Of a stretch of 64,000 nucleotides of DNA, positions 54,512 through 63,758 are shown piece by piece. This DNA is from Collibacillus ludicampi. GTDB taxonomy: Bacteria > Bacillota > Bacilli > Tumebacillales > BOQE01. The notes below the pieces were generated by a model that was not told where the DNA came from, did no database searches, and saw only the letters and a program-made list of their open reading frames with translations. Numbering within the stretch: position 1 is the first letter of the stretch; the number at the start of each line of letters is the position of its first letter. The position numbers and the translations under genes are program-made. The stretch is from positions 1,191,341 to 1,255,340 of the forward strand of contig NZ_BOQE01000001.1 of the NCBI RefSeq assembly GCF_023705585.1, in the 5' to 3' direction.

Positions 54512-56869
54512 TTACTCTCCACCCCTACTAATCATCAAATTTTTCTTTTCAGCATCTATGTTCTTCAATTGGTCAAAATATTGTTTCATCCGTTTATTCC
54601 CCTTAATTTGTTCTAAAAAACTATTATCAACAACTTTCCCTTTTTTTGTCTGAATTGCAACTAAAATCACTTTCGCCTTCTCTTTATCCTGTTCACTAAC
54701 CCCCTGCATAGTTAGCAAAGGTTCAACCAATCGCTTCGCCTCATCATATTGCCCCAAATAAAACGCTGACTCTCCAGCGTACAGGTGCATGGCTGGCGTA
54801 AGATCATAAGGATACTCTGGCTTCAAAACAGGTGGCAGATTCTTGAAATTCGCGATTCGCTGCTCTATATCGTGGTAGGTGTTTAAAGTTTCCTGAAAAA
54901 AATTCTTAGCTTTGTTTTTATCTTTCTGATAAAGTTGAGTTCCTAACACATCAGTATAGACCATATACTGCTCAGGATACTGTATATGATAACGTCCATT
55001 CTCCCAGGACTTTTTCAAAACATCAACAGCCTGTAATCCATCTCCGTAACTGCCAATAAGCAGCCCCGCTTGTCTCAAGATTTCCGGGTCATGTGATGCT
55101 ATAGAAGCTGCATTCTGAGCACTGCTATTGATATCTTTCTTTAAACTCTCTTTATTATTTTTCTTATACATCATCTCATCAAATCGGGCTTGGGTTAACC
55201 AAGCAGATGCACGATAAGGAGCGAGAGCAACAGCGTTTTCCGCTGCATTAAGAGCGACTTCGGGATCTTTTTCGTTTGCATTTGCTTTTTTCATATAATG
55301 ATCAGAAAGTAAAAATCCGCAAGCAACAACACTTATAACCACAGAAAACATTACTCCAAGTACGGTTAATCCCTTTTGAAAAGCTGGAACGTGAACGTGT
55401 CTGGCAAGAATATTTTCCTGTTGTATGGATAGCTTGGGTAAAAGTAATGCGATCAATAACCACATAAGAAAATTAATTGTTCCATAAGAGAAATCAAAAT
55501 CGATGGCACCATGGGCGAGAAGACCTAATAAAGAAATTATAAGCCCGTCTGTTATTAAACGATTTCGTACATGCTGTTTTCGGTATATACGAATCGCTAC
55601 CCATAGTGTGCAAACAATCATCGCAATAAACAATAAGAAGCCAACAACACCCACACTCATAATGATATCGATTAGATAACTATGTGATTGCCGACTTGTG
55701 TACGGATAAGACTGATAGCGTTGCCAGAGCGCTTCCCAAGCATTTGGTCCCGCCCCAAACAAGGGATGTTCTGATAAGATTTTAAGACCATCCCGGTAAA
55801 AGAGAAATCGTTGGACAACAGAAAACTGTTGCAGATTAATCGATGTAATCCGTTGCACAAAGTTCTGTGGCAAACCGTGCTTCATAATAAGAGCAACCGC
55901 AATAACTACTAGAACTGATCCGAAACCAAACGCGCCAAACTTCCATTGTCGCGAGGTTAATCGTTTTTTCAACAAAGATGTTAATCCAGTGAAAATGGTT
56001 ACGCCTACTATACCAAGAATGAGAGACGACCACCCAAGTAATTGTCTTTGTGCTAAAGTTGCCTTCGACAAAAAAGATAATGTGATCAAAACTATGATGA
56101 TGGGAATTAATATATTCAATAAAATCTTACCCTTATTCTCTTTCGGAGATATCAAAAGCATGCACAACAACATTCCCGCCAGAACCAACCATGTTCCCCG
56201 AGAATAAGTTAAGATTAGGGCAACAATGATTATAAATCCCGCAATATTGTAAAGGTATTTCCTTTTTGATTGCTCGGCCACATAACTTGACATTACAACG
56301 GCAAACAAAAACGTAATCCCCTGATAGATCGCAAAAGTGTTGGGATACTCAAAATTAGACGCAAGTCGTCTCATCTGCAGATCAAAAATGGCACCGTTAA
56401 TCTTAAGTGTCCCAAAGCCGTTAGAAAGCCCGTATAACCCAAAAAGAACACCCGAAATAATCAAACCGTTTATTATGATTTGCTTTTTGTCATCCGTACT
56501 CACAAGAACTCGAATCACAAGATAGAATAGAATATAACTAATTCCGCGCACTAAGCCTAAAACGGCGTACTCAACGTTCGCAGGCCCCAGTGCTGAGAAA
56601 AAATATACAGCGAAATAGGAAAGCACCAGATAATCAACAAAGTTCCATCCGCTTACCTTTAATCGATTCTGCTTTAACCATATAAAAGCAATGATAACGA
56701 TAATAGACCAATAGATAGAAGCTGACATGAAGGATGGATCAAAAAAAAGACCGTTCCATAATGGAAAGATAATGAATAATAAAGCAACCATATAGTAAAA
56801 AGCTGGTGTCGTCTTTGGAGCCTCGATGGCGCGAATTGAACCCCCAATGCTCGTTAAATCCTGTATCAT
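54512..56869 (-). CDS. O-antigen ligase-like membrane protein with TPR tail
   Basis: 785 residues. About twelve TM helices up to residue 500, with the Wzy_C/WaaL-type loop containing LFYRDGLKILSEHPLFGAGP and QSHSYLIDIIMSVGVVGF (the conserved His-Ser region). A TPR-like soluble C-terminus follows (about 530-785: ALNAAENAVALAPYRASAWL). WaaL/PglL-type proteins transfer finished glycans from lipid to an acceptor; in P. alvei WsaB does this for S-layer protein. First gene of the 13-gene operon. GGAGG stands before ATG 56869. It could be a polymerase instead, but an ABC-exported chain normally needs only a ligase. Confidence 0.88.
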   Translation of the reverse strand: MIQDLTSIGGSIRAIEAPKTTPAFYYMVALLFIIFPLWNGLFFDPSFMSASIYWSIIVIIAFIWLKQNRLKVSGWNFVDYLVLSYFAVYFFSALGPANVEYAVLGLVRGISYILFYLVIRVLVSTDDKKQIIINGLIISGVLFGLYGLSNGFGTLKINGAIFDLQMRRLASNFEYPNTFAIYQGITFLFAVVMSSYVAEQSKRKYLYNIAGFIIIVALILTYSRGTWLVLAGMLLCMLLISPKENKGKILLNILIPIIIVLITLSFLSKATLAQRQLLGWSSLILGIVGVTIFTGLTSLLKKRLTSRQWKFGAFGFGSVLVVIAVALIMKHGLPQNFVQRITSINLQQFSVVQRFLFYRDGLKILSEHPLFGAGPNAWEALWQRYQSYPYTSRQSHSYLIDIIMSVGVVGFLLFIAMIVCTLWVAIRIYRKQHVRNRLITDGLIISLLGLLAHGAIDFDFSYGTINFLMWLLIALLLPKLSIQQENILARHVHVPAFQKGLTVLGVMFSVVISVVACGFLLSDHYMKKANANEKDPEVALNAAENAVALAPYRASAWLTQARFDEMMYKKNNKESLKKDINSSAQNAASIASHDPEILRQAGLLIGSYGDGLQAVDVLKKSWENGRYHIQYPEQYMVYTDVLGTQLYQKDKNKAKNFFQETLNTYHDIEQRIANFKNLPPVLKPEYPYDLTPAMHLYAGESAFYLGQYDEAKRLVEPLLTMQGVSEQDKEKAKVILVAIQTKKGKVVDNSFLEQIKGNKRMKQYFDQLKNIDAEKKNLMISRGGE

Positions 56870-57254
56870 TATGTAATCCTCCGTCATCTACGAATTCACT
56901 TGTAATTTTATCAATAAGAATGACAAATTTCGATAGTAATCGACTATTAATTTTAGGTAAAAATAGCGGTAATAAATAAAATGTTCTTGATCACAAGCTG
57001 TATCTGCATTTAATCGATGAATTAAACTCATGGGAAATTATAGTACATCAGAGGAAATTTACGCATAAGTTATTTGCTTGATCCAAAATTTTCGAGAATT
57101 CGAGAAATTAACTTTAAAACAAATCCCATTTTTCCATAAATAATTGGTGTCTTCCTCAAAAGTTACGATTCTCAGCTAAACCAAAGCTCATCTCTTTGTA
57201 TATACTCATCAGTCATATACTTCATATGAAGTTAAGCCTAACATTAAAAAATCA
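56870..57254. promoter_or_regulatory. A+T-rich region upstream of the glycan operon
   Basis: Very A+T-rich, some 385 bases, between the operon start and the terminator of the TolC-like gene. It must contain the promoter of the glycan operon. I cannot point to definite boxes. No open frame of interest. Confidence 0.4.
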
Positions 57255-57283
57255 GGTTGCTCTGAACAACTGTCAGTGCAACC
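57255..57283 (-). terminator. Rho-independent terminator of the TolC-like gene
   Basis: On the minus strand GGTTGCACTGA pairs with TCAGAGCAACC (one mismatch), followed by TGATTTTTT. It lies 21 bases past the stop at 57305. Confidence 0.88.
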
Positions 57284-57304
57284 CAGTCATTTCGTTTTGT
57301 TCGG

Positions 57305-58831
57305 TTACTTTCCTGAACCTGAGCTTGAACTTGAAGAGGAACTAGAACTAGAGGACTGACCTCCTCCAGAGAACACCCAAGGTTTATCAAAAGCCATCAG
57401 GTAATTGTCATGCTGCGCAACGAGATCAAACATTTTCTGCTTTATCGTTTCAACGTTTAATTGAGCGTTGATTAGATCCGCTTGTACGGCCATTCCATTA
57501 TCATACAACACTTGAGTTTTCTTTAAATTTTCCTCGGCTGACGCGAGACTTGCCTGCAAACTATTATACTGATCTTCTAATTGTTTAATTGTATAGTACA
57601 AAGAGCGTACACTATTACTCAACTGATTTTGCTGATCGGCCGCATTAAAGGTCGCCAAATCCACATCGATCTCTTTCGCGTGATATGGATCGGCTGTTGG
57701 GTCATTAAAGGTATATAACTTTAAACCCAACTGGGCTAAGTCAATTTTTTGATTAATTTGCCACAAAAGAGGACTTTCTGAAGTTACCTGACTAACTTTA
57801 GTATTGAGATCCACTTGTCCCAGTGCTTTCATTTGTGGAATATCAAGCAACTGAGGTCTTGCATCCGGAGACAGTCCTATCAGTTGATCCAACTGCTGAT
57901 ACGCGCTATCCAAAGCTCTCTGTGCAGCTTCCTGGCTGGCTATAAGGGAATTGTAGTTGCTATTTGACTGCTGTAGATCGATATTGCCTAAGAGGCCATT
58001 TTGATATTTCACTTGGTTAATCTGTTGTTGAATTGCCGCATTCTTTACTTGTAAATCAGCCAAAGTCTTAGCTTCTTGCGCTTGCAGTACCGCGTTATAA
58101 GCTCGCTTGACGGCATACGCAAGAGAATCTTGTGTAAACTCATACGCCTTCTGGGCGCTTTGATAATTTATGTTTGCCGTCGCATAATTGGTGAAAGCAC
58201 GCGTGGCAGCCGTATTTCCACCTTTATCAGGTACATAATTTACATTGTCAGCAGCGTTATCTAAAACTTCCTTGGCACGGTTAATACTTGCAAGAGATTC
58301 CTTTACTGGATAACTGTTAGCCGTCGCCAAATCTAAAGCTTTCTGAAACGTCAAAGGAATGGCTACCTGATCATTGGATGCCTGATTTGAATCCCCCACG
58401 AGCCCTTTCGTCGAAATTATTACTGTTCGGTTGTTCCCATCCCATTGTACATCCGCTCCCAACGCTTCACTGACAAAGCGCAAAGGAACCATCGTTCGGT
58501 CGTTCACAATATGAGCGGGTTCATCCAACTTTTCTCGGAAACCATTAATCACAGCAAATGGAGAATCAATCGCTAAAACGATCTTTTTATTATCTTTTGT
58601 AACCGTTACGGTTTGCGACTGACCGTCCCAAGTAACTGTAGCTCCTAACTTTTCAAATATACTGCGTAGCGGTACTAAAGTACGGTCGTGAACAATAACA
58701 GGTCCCGGATCAAATTGTTGTACTTGACCATCAATTTTAATTGTAATATCCGATGTTGAATCGGCAATAGCCAAAGGAGAAGTGGCCAATACCAAAGAAG
58801 ATGCGAGTACACCAGATAGGATCTGTTTCAT
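57305..58831 (-). CDS. TolC-family protein with N-terminal stalk (CuAO_N) domains
   Basis: 508 residues. Signal peptide 1-23 (ends LAIAD). Residues 28-145 hold two CuAO_N units: VIVHDRTLVPLRSIFEKLGA and HIVNDRTMVPLRFVSEALGA, each followed by V-x-WDG. From about 160 to 485 the protein is helical with TolC/OEP features (IPLTFQKALDLATANSYPV, VKYQNGLLGNIDLQQSNSNY, VLYDNGMAVQADLINAQLNV), but I see no beta-barrel strands. The C-terminus is a run of about twelve Ser. GGAGGAG precedes ATG 58831. A helical TolC-type tube on stalk domains in a single-membrane cell is unusual; it could extend an efflux or secretion machine through the wall. Confidence 0.85.
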   Translation of the reverse strand: MKQILSGVLASSLVLATSPLAIADSTSDITIKIDGQVQQFDPGPVIVHDRTLVPLRSIFEKLGATVTWDGQSQTVTVTKDNKKIVLAIDSPFAVINGFREKLDEPAHIVNDRTMVPLRFVSEALGADVQWDGNNRTVIISTKGLVGDSNQASNDQVAIPLTFQKALDLATANSYPVKESLASINRAKEVLDNAADNVNYVPDKGGNTAATRAFTNYATANINYQSAQKAYEFTQDSLAYAVKRAYNAVLQAQEAKTLADLQVKNAAIQQQINQVKYQNGLLGNIDLQQSNSNYNSLIASQEAAQRALDSAYQQLDQLIGLSPDARPQLLDIPQMKALGQVDLNTKVSQVTSESPLLWQINQKIDLAQLGLKLYTFNDPTADPYHAKEIDVDLATFNAADQQNQLSNSVRSLYYTIKQLEDQYNSLQASLASAEENLKKTQVLYDNGMAVQADLINAQLNVETIKQKMFDLVAQHDNYLMAFDKPWVFSGGGQSSSSSSSSSSSSGSGK

Positions 58832-58942
58832 AGTAATACTCCTCCTTAAAGGAGACAATCTTAATTTGAATTGAGAACAAAAGATCAAGATGTTTACTAA
58901 AAGATTACAAGAAGATATATACTACCCATAGTATGATTTAGT

Positions 58943-58972
58943 AAAAAAGGGGCCCCAAAGAGGCCCTTTTTA
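58943..58972 (-). terminator. Rho-independent terminator of the S-layer-like gene
   Basis: AAAAAGGGGCC pairs with GGCCCTTTTT; on the minus strand the hairpin ends in TTTTTTAC. It is ten bases past the stop at 58982. Confidence 0.9.
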
Positions 58973-58981
58973 TTCCATTTA

Positions 58982-61327
58982 TTAATTGCCAAGAGAAATG
59001 GTTTGATTTGTTGCATCCCAGTTATAAGGTACACCTAAAACTTGTGCAAGCCATGCGATCGGAAGGAATGTACGGCTGTTTGTAATTTCGGGAGCAACAT
59101 CCATAGTTAACGGCGTACCATTCACGGTCAATACGTTGTTGCCAATTACCATTCGAATTACAGTGCTTCCTTTGAAGATCGTTACCGAACTATCATTACC
59201 ATTCCAAATAATGTTTTGCAATGGTACCCCAAGTGCTTGTGCAACATAGGTAACAGGTACATAGGTGCGATTATTTTTGATGTAAGGAGCTACATCAGCT
59301 GTCAGGGTTTGACCATTTACAGTGTAAGATGTGCTGCCAATTGTAAACTGAGCGGTACCAGAAGTTTGGCCGAAGAGCCCAGTATTAACATTAGCAACAG
59401 TCGCTTTAGCAACAGTTGTAGTATCACTGCTCCAAGCAGTAATCTTATTCGCTGCGTAGTCAACCGCCTCACCTTGAAGTTTAACAGGAATAGGACCTAC
59501 AGGAGTTGTATTATCCAGTTTAATGGTTCCACCACTAATTTTGAAGGTAGAAGGCGCAGCAGCACTAGCAGAATCCAGCGTAAAGACTAACAAGTTACCA
59601 TTGGTATAAACATTAGTAACGTGAGCATCCCCAGAAGTAACTGTTACAGTTGGTGTTTGATCCCATTGTACACCAGGTGCATCTAATTTAAGAATAACTT
59701 GGTCTTTGTTAGCAACACCTTGGACACTATCTCTATCGAATGCTCCTGCTTTTGCTTCTGTAACAGTAATATCTCCGATCGCTTGACCTGCTTTACCAGG
59801 CTCTACATTCTTAACATCAGAAACAGTAATCGTTCCAGGAGCCTGTGCAGTAGCGACTTTAACTGTTCCCGTTACGCCAGCAGTTCCACCAATAGAAAGA
59901 TTTATATCACCATTCGCTCTTGCAGACGTTGCAATCTGTACATTTTTAATATCGACTTCGCCAGGGTCCGTGTTGCCTTGAGAACCAACACCATGGAATG
60001 TTAATTTCAATGTGCGATAGTCAGTACCCGTATAGGTTGCAGTGACATTCAATCCATTAGTAGTGGTATAGTTAATGGTCGGTATCCATCCTGTGCTAGA
60101 AGCGTTAGGACCACTTGTGCTATTAGGAGTTCCACCATTTGCCACTGCGTTTTCAAATACATCTTCCCAACGAGCGCTATCCGGCAGGGTAAGTTCAACA
60201 GTGCGTCCATCTACGAATGTACCAGGAACAGACTCTTTGATAATGATATCACCAATTGTTTGTTGGGACTTACCTGCAAGGATAGTAGGTGTCGATGCTG
60301 CAGATACAGAAGCGCTGTAGTCGCCATAGGTACCTACTTGCGCAGAAGTTGTATTTACTGTTGATGTACCAGAGATATAAACATTAATAGGTCCGTTGTG
60401 AGTTAGAGTGCTATCATTTACTTCAAATTTCAAAGGAATTTTAAAAGCTGAAGCTGTAGACTCTGAAGCATTGGTAGCTTTTAAGTACAGCGTATCGGTA
60501 CCTGTACCTGATACAATTTGAACGGAATTAGCTGGATCGCCATAAAGTTGGCTTACACTTCCATTAAGGCCATCCCAAACATAACCAGATGGTAATTTAA
60601 GCTTGAGTGCATTATTGTCTGTTTTTAAAGAACCAGCAAGTTCTTCTGATAAGGTAAGATTGAAAGTAAATGTGTTGCTTCCGCTAGTTGTATCTGAAAC
60701 AGCCACATCAACAGCACCATTGCTTTGAACGTTAGCGACTGTTACAGAACCGGTAGGGAATGCACTGCTCGTTGGAGCAGCTAAAGTAACGTTCACAGGC
60801 CCACTGCTAGGTCCATTTACTGTAATATTGTGAAGTGCTACGTTAATTTTAATGTCATCAGTAGGTGAAGTAGCTCCGTTAGTATTAGAACCTCCACTAA
60901 CGGCAGAAACAGGATCGTTATTTATCACAATTTTAATTTGATTGTTACTGATAGGAGTAACAGTTGCTAAACCTGCAATACCTTGGCTACCTTGGGTTTG
61001 GTAAACACTTACGTTGTAAGTGCTGTCTGCAACTGTCCCAACATTAGGATTTACAGTGGTGAAAGTAAACCCATGAGGAAGACTCAGAGTTACAGTGTCA
61101 CCTTTTTTAAGTGCTCCACCTGGAATAGTCATGGAGATAGTCCCCAAGTCAGTAGTGTATGATCCAGAGGTGGTTGAATTAGCAATAGTAGGAACTGTGA
61201 AAGCTGTTACTGTGCTGGCTGCTGCGTGAGCAACAACTGCTGTACCTGCGATTCCTGCTACTGCCGGTACGCTAGCCAACATTGCAGAAGTGGAAAGTAC
61301 CGCGAGAAACTTTTTACCTTTTTTCAT
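58982..61327 (-). CDS. Probable S-layer protein with C-terminal stalk (CuAO_N) domains
   Basis: 781 residues, rich in Thr, Ser, Val, Asn and Gly and nearly free of Cys and Met. Signal peptide about 1-36 (ends VVAHAAA). Beta-rich repeats follow with recurring GDI-type motifs (SQQTIGDIIIKESVPGTFVD and GQAIGDITVTEAKAGAFDRD), as in surface-array proteins. The last 125 residues form two CuAO_N units: YIKNNRTYVPVTYVAQALGV and EITNSRTFLPIAWLAQVLGV. There are no SLH domains. The long leader, strong AGGAGG and own terminator suit a highly expressed gene. S-layer identity is inferred from composition and the adjoining glycan operon. Confidence 0.75.
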   Translation of the reverse strand: MKKGKKFLAVLSTSAMLASVPAVAGIAGTAVVAHAAASTVTAFTVPTIANSTTSGSYTTDLGTISMTIPGGALKKGDTVTLSLPHGFTFTTVNPNVGTVADSTYNVSVYQTQGSQGIAGLATVTPISNNQIKIVINNDPVSAVSGGSNTNGATSPTDDIKINVALHNITVNGPSSGPVNVTLAAPTSSAFPTGSVTVANVQSNGAVDVAVSDTTSGSNTFTFNLTLSEELAGSLKTDNNALKLKLPSGYVWDGLNGSVSQLYGDPANSVQIVSGTGTDTLYLKATNASESTASAFKIPLKFEVNDSTLTHNGPINVYISGTSTVNTTSAQVGTYGDYSASVSAASTPTILAGKSQQTIGDIIIKESVPGTFVDGRTVELTLPDSARWEDVFENAVANGGTPNSTSGPNASSTGWIPTINYTTTNGLNVTATYTGTDYRTLKLTFHGVGSQGNTDPGEVDIKNVQIATSARANGDINLSIGGTAGVTGTVKVATAQAPGTITVSDVKNVEPGKAGQAIGDITVTEAKAGAFDRDSVQGVANKDQVILKLDAPGVQWDQTPTVTVTSGDAHVTNVYTNGNLLVFTLDSASAAAPSTFKISGGTIKLDNTTPVGPIPVKLQGEAVDYAANKITAWSSDTTTVAKATVANVNTGLFGQTSGTAQFTIGSTSYTVNGQTLTADVAPYIKNNRTYVPVTYVAQALGVPLQNIIWNGNDSSVTIFKGSTVIRMVIGNNVLTVNGTPLTMDVAPEITNSRTFLPIAWLAQVLGVPYNWDATNQTISLGN

Positions 61328-61640
61328 AACCCTTGTTTCTCCTCCTGTAAAAACATTGTCGTAACTCGTTAAACATTGAATAGTGATGCTTAACCCTTTT
61401 CTAATGATCTCCGGACCGTTCCTACGCGACTTTCGCTCAACACGACGTGATGATGCAATGTTTTCCCTCTTCCAAATGATCCGTTCCCTCTAAGGTACCG
61501 ACATTCACCGAATCACGTGTGGTTTGCAGAGCGATCATTCCCGCAGGATCGCATCACTCCTTTCGGTGAACCCCATTGAAAATATGTAAATCAATATTCA
61601 ATTGTTTCGTCATCTAATCATTCGACAAAATGTGATAGAT
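61328..61640 (-). promoter_or_regulatory. Long structured leader of the S-layer-like gene
   Basis: Upstream of the S-layer-like start lies a stretch with inverted repeats: TTCACCGAA near 61508 against TTCGGTGAA near 61563, enclosing GCGATC/GATCGC (61530-61555). A long stable 5' leader is usual for S-layer messages. I do not match it to a known riboswitch or T-box. AGGAGGAGAAA before ATG 61327 is the ribosome binding site. Confidence 0.45.
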
Positions 61641-61951
61641 TCCTGCTATTGATTAGGAATCTTTTAAAAGATTTTGTTGTTAATCGTTACATATCGAATT
61701 ATACAGTCTCAAAGTAGACTCGTAAAGCCCCCAAATTTATTCTTTTTCCGCTAAATCAAGGAAAAAGTGAGTCCTCCTTCTCACCTTACTACCCTATGCG
61801 CCTTTGCTCCCGATAAGAACGCTTCAGATAAAAAAGCTTCAATTGCAACGCTTTCAAGAAAAGTAAACGTCGAATCAAAGCATCCCCGCTACCGCCTGGT
61901 CGGTGCCACCATTAAGATGGAAAATTCCATGTCCGGGGAAATCACGTAGAA
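61641..61951. other. Intergenic stretch, likely promoter plus nothing recognisable
   Basis: This A+T-rich region upstream of the leader probably contains the S-layer-like promoter. A 60-codon plus-strand frame at 61767-61949 lacks a ribosome binding site and resembles nothing known. Confidence 0.35.
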
Positions 61952-61988
61952 AAACCGTTCCCCTGATCGTTCGACAGGAAGAACGGTT
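61952..61988 (-). terminator. Terminator of the GT4 gene
   Basis: AAACCGTTC on the minus strand pairs with GAACGGTTT and is followed by TTCTACG. It directly follows the stop of the GT4 gene at 61989. Confidence 0.85.
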
Positions 61989-63110
61989 TCATTTTCGACA
62001 AATCTGCTGATAAACCGCCGTGGTTTGCGCGAGAAGGCGTTCCGTGGAGAATTCCCTGTAGACCTTTTCCTGGCCGGCGAGCCCCATTTTCTTCATGCGT
62101 TCCGGGTGGGAGAGCGCATCGCGGATCGCTTCCGCCAGCGCAGCAGGCGCTTGCGCAGGTACCAGGATACCGTCCACCTGATGAGTCACGATCTCCGGCG
62201 AGCCTCCTACCGCTGTCGTAATGACAGGCACACCAGCGGCCATCGCTTCCAGGATCGCCACGGACAAACCTTCCGAGATGGAGGGAAGGACAAAGAGATC
62301 CAGTTGCGGCAAGAGGTCAGGCACATCTTTGCGCACGCCGAGGAAATGGATCACGTTCTGCAGCCCCGCCTGTTGCACTTGCTTCTCCAGATCCTCGCGA
62401 AGCTCCCCGCCGCCGATCCATACGTAGTGTACGTCCGGCCACTGTTTGACGAGTTCGCGGATCGCTTGGATCAGGTAAATGTGTCCTTTGACCGGGTGCA
62501 TTCGCGCGACCGTCCCGACAAGCACCGTATCCTGCGAAAGGTTCAGTTCGTCGCGCAGAGTGGAATGTTTGGCTCGCGACGGACGAACCGAAGGCAATTC
62601 GATCGCATTGTGGATGACGCTGATGCGGTCACTTGCGACTGTTTTGCGAAATTCCCTCTCCATCGCATGGGATACGAGTATGAAATGGTCGACATACCTT
62701 CCCGTCCATTCTTCCAGCCGCCCGAAGAGCCAACGTTTCCAGGCCACCGGGTAATCGAGCGCGAGGACGCTGTGCACCGTGGTGATCAGTTTGCAAGGCG
62801 TGCCTTCCAGCCTGTTGGCGATACGGCCGACCAGATTGGCGCGTACGCCGTGCGTATGAATGATCTCCGGGCGGAAGGTACGGATCAGGCGGCGCACCTC
62901 GGTTAGACCAGAGAGAATCAAATAGCTCTTCCCCGGTCCCAAAACGGTGACTGGGACATGATACTCACGGACGCGCGCAGCGAATTCCGCATCGTAAAAA
63001 ACCGCTACGTGAGGCTTATATTGAGTTGGATCGAGGGACTTGACGAGACTGAGCAGGTGCTGCTCAGCACCACCAAATTCCCCGCCCCCGATGATATAAA
63101 GAATCCTCAT
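61989..63110 (-). CDS. GT4-family glycosyltransferase
   Basis: 373 residues, GT-B fold. MRILYIIGGGEFGGAEQHLL is the acceptor-side motif; IIHTHGVRANLVGR follows; VGTVARMHPVKGHIYLIQAI and LPSISEGLSVAILEAMAAGV (E-x7-E) with GSPEIVTHQVDGILVP form the donor site. I put the start at ATG 63110; a GTG at 63122 has GAGG about nine bases upstream and is equally possible. Transcribed alone, between the S-layer-like gene and repeat copy 10. Probably part of wall or surface glycan synthesis; donor unknown. Confidence 0.9.
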   Translation of the reverse strand: MRILYIIGGGEFGGAEQHLLSLVKSLDPTQYKPHVAVFYDAEFAARVREYHVPVTVLGPGKSYLILSGLTEVRRLIRTFRPEIIHTHGVRANLVGRIANRLEGTPCKLITTVHSVLALDYPVAWKRWLFGRLEEWTGRYVDHFILVSHAMEREFRKTVASDRISVIHNAIELPSVRPSRAKHSTLRDELNLSQDTVLVGTVARMHPVKGHIYLIQAIRELVKQWPDVHYVWIGGGELREDLEKQVQQAGLQNVIHFLGVRKDVPDLLPQLDLFVLPSISEGLSVAILEAMAAGVPVITTAVGGSPEIVTHQVDGILVPAQAPAALAEAIRDALSHPERMKKMGLAGQEKVYREFSTERLLAQTTAVYQQICRK

Positions 63111-63244
63111 GGGCACATCCACTGTATTCCGCCTCAGCTTTCATTAGTTCTCGTGTTCATTGTAACGGGGTGCGGTTCAATCGTCAAATCCCTTCTCTCT
63201 TGCGCCTCACTCGACTGTCAGGTAGCATAGGGAATTGAACGTAC

Positions 63245-63476
63245 GATTGAAAATCAGTGCTTGGGTGGGTGTATCGCTTTGCGCTTGGGTTCGATGAAGG
63301 TCATTCCGCTCGAATTCCTTACAGAAGTTGCGGAACGACCTTCAACTCACCTCTACGCCGCAAAGCGATACAACCCACCCAAAAGCCACTTCGTTTCTTA
63401 TGCGACCTTAATCCTCTCTTTACGCCAAGCAACTTTTCATACTTCGATTGAGCCATTTGTTGAATGAAACTCCCTT
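63245..63476 (+). repeat. Nested palindromic repeat, copy 10 (minimal, single level)
   Basis: Core 63258-63380. Only the outer stem: TGGGTGGGTGTATCGCTTTG and GCAAAGCGATACAACCCACC, with GAAGGTCATTCCGC and GCGGAACGACCTTC closing around a loop near 63311-63322. The tail (CGCCAAGCAACTTTTCAT form) runs to copy 11. Confidence 0.92.
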
Positions 63477-63705
63477 TGGCCGGGCGTAGTGCTTTGCGTG
63501 AGACAGCGACTTTGGAGATCGTCTCGCTTCCTTTTGGGCAGTAAGGGGTATATGCTTTGCGCGTAATATCGACTTTGAAGGTCGTCTCGCAACATTTGAT
63601 CATATTCTGTACGAGACGACCTTCACGGAGCATGAGCGCAAAGCATATACCCCGTAAGACGACCTCCACGGAGCACGAACGCAAAGCATACGCCCGGTAC
63701 AACAC
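63477..63705 (-). repeat. Nested palindromic repeat, copy 11 (two levels, minus orientation, subtype B)
   Basis: Core 63478-63698, inverted with respect to copy 10, so the tail of copy 10 abuts it directly. On the minus strand: CCGGGCGTATGCTTTGCGTT, then the inner module with TATATGCTTTGCGCTCATGC, stem GAAGGTCGTCTCG, loop near 63595-63610 and the right modules ending GTGCTTTGCG on the plus strand at 63490. Confidence 0.9.
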
Positions 63706-63758
63706 AGATGATCAATCGACCGTCCATACACTTACATTCCAGAGAGGAGGCAACTCCC

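Noticed and set aside
61328-61640. T-box or known riboswitch in the S-layer-like leader
   Set aside because: A GGTACC-like motif is present but the conserved T-box core and specifier stem are not; no other aptamer core was recognised.
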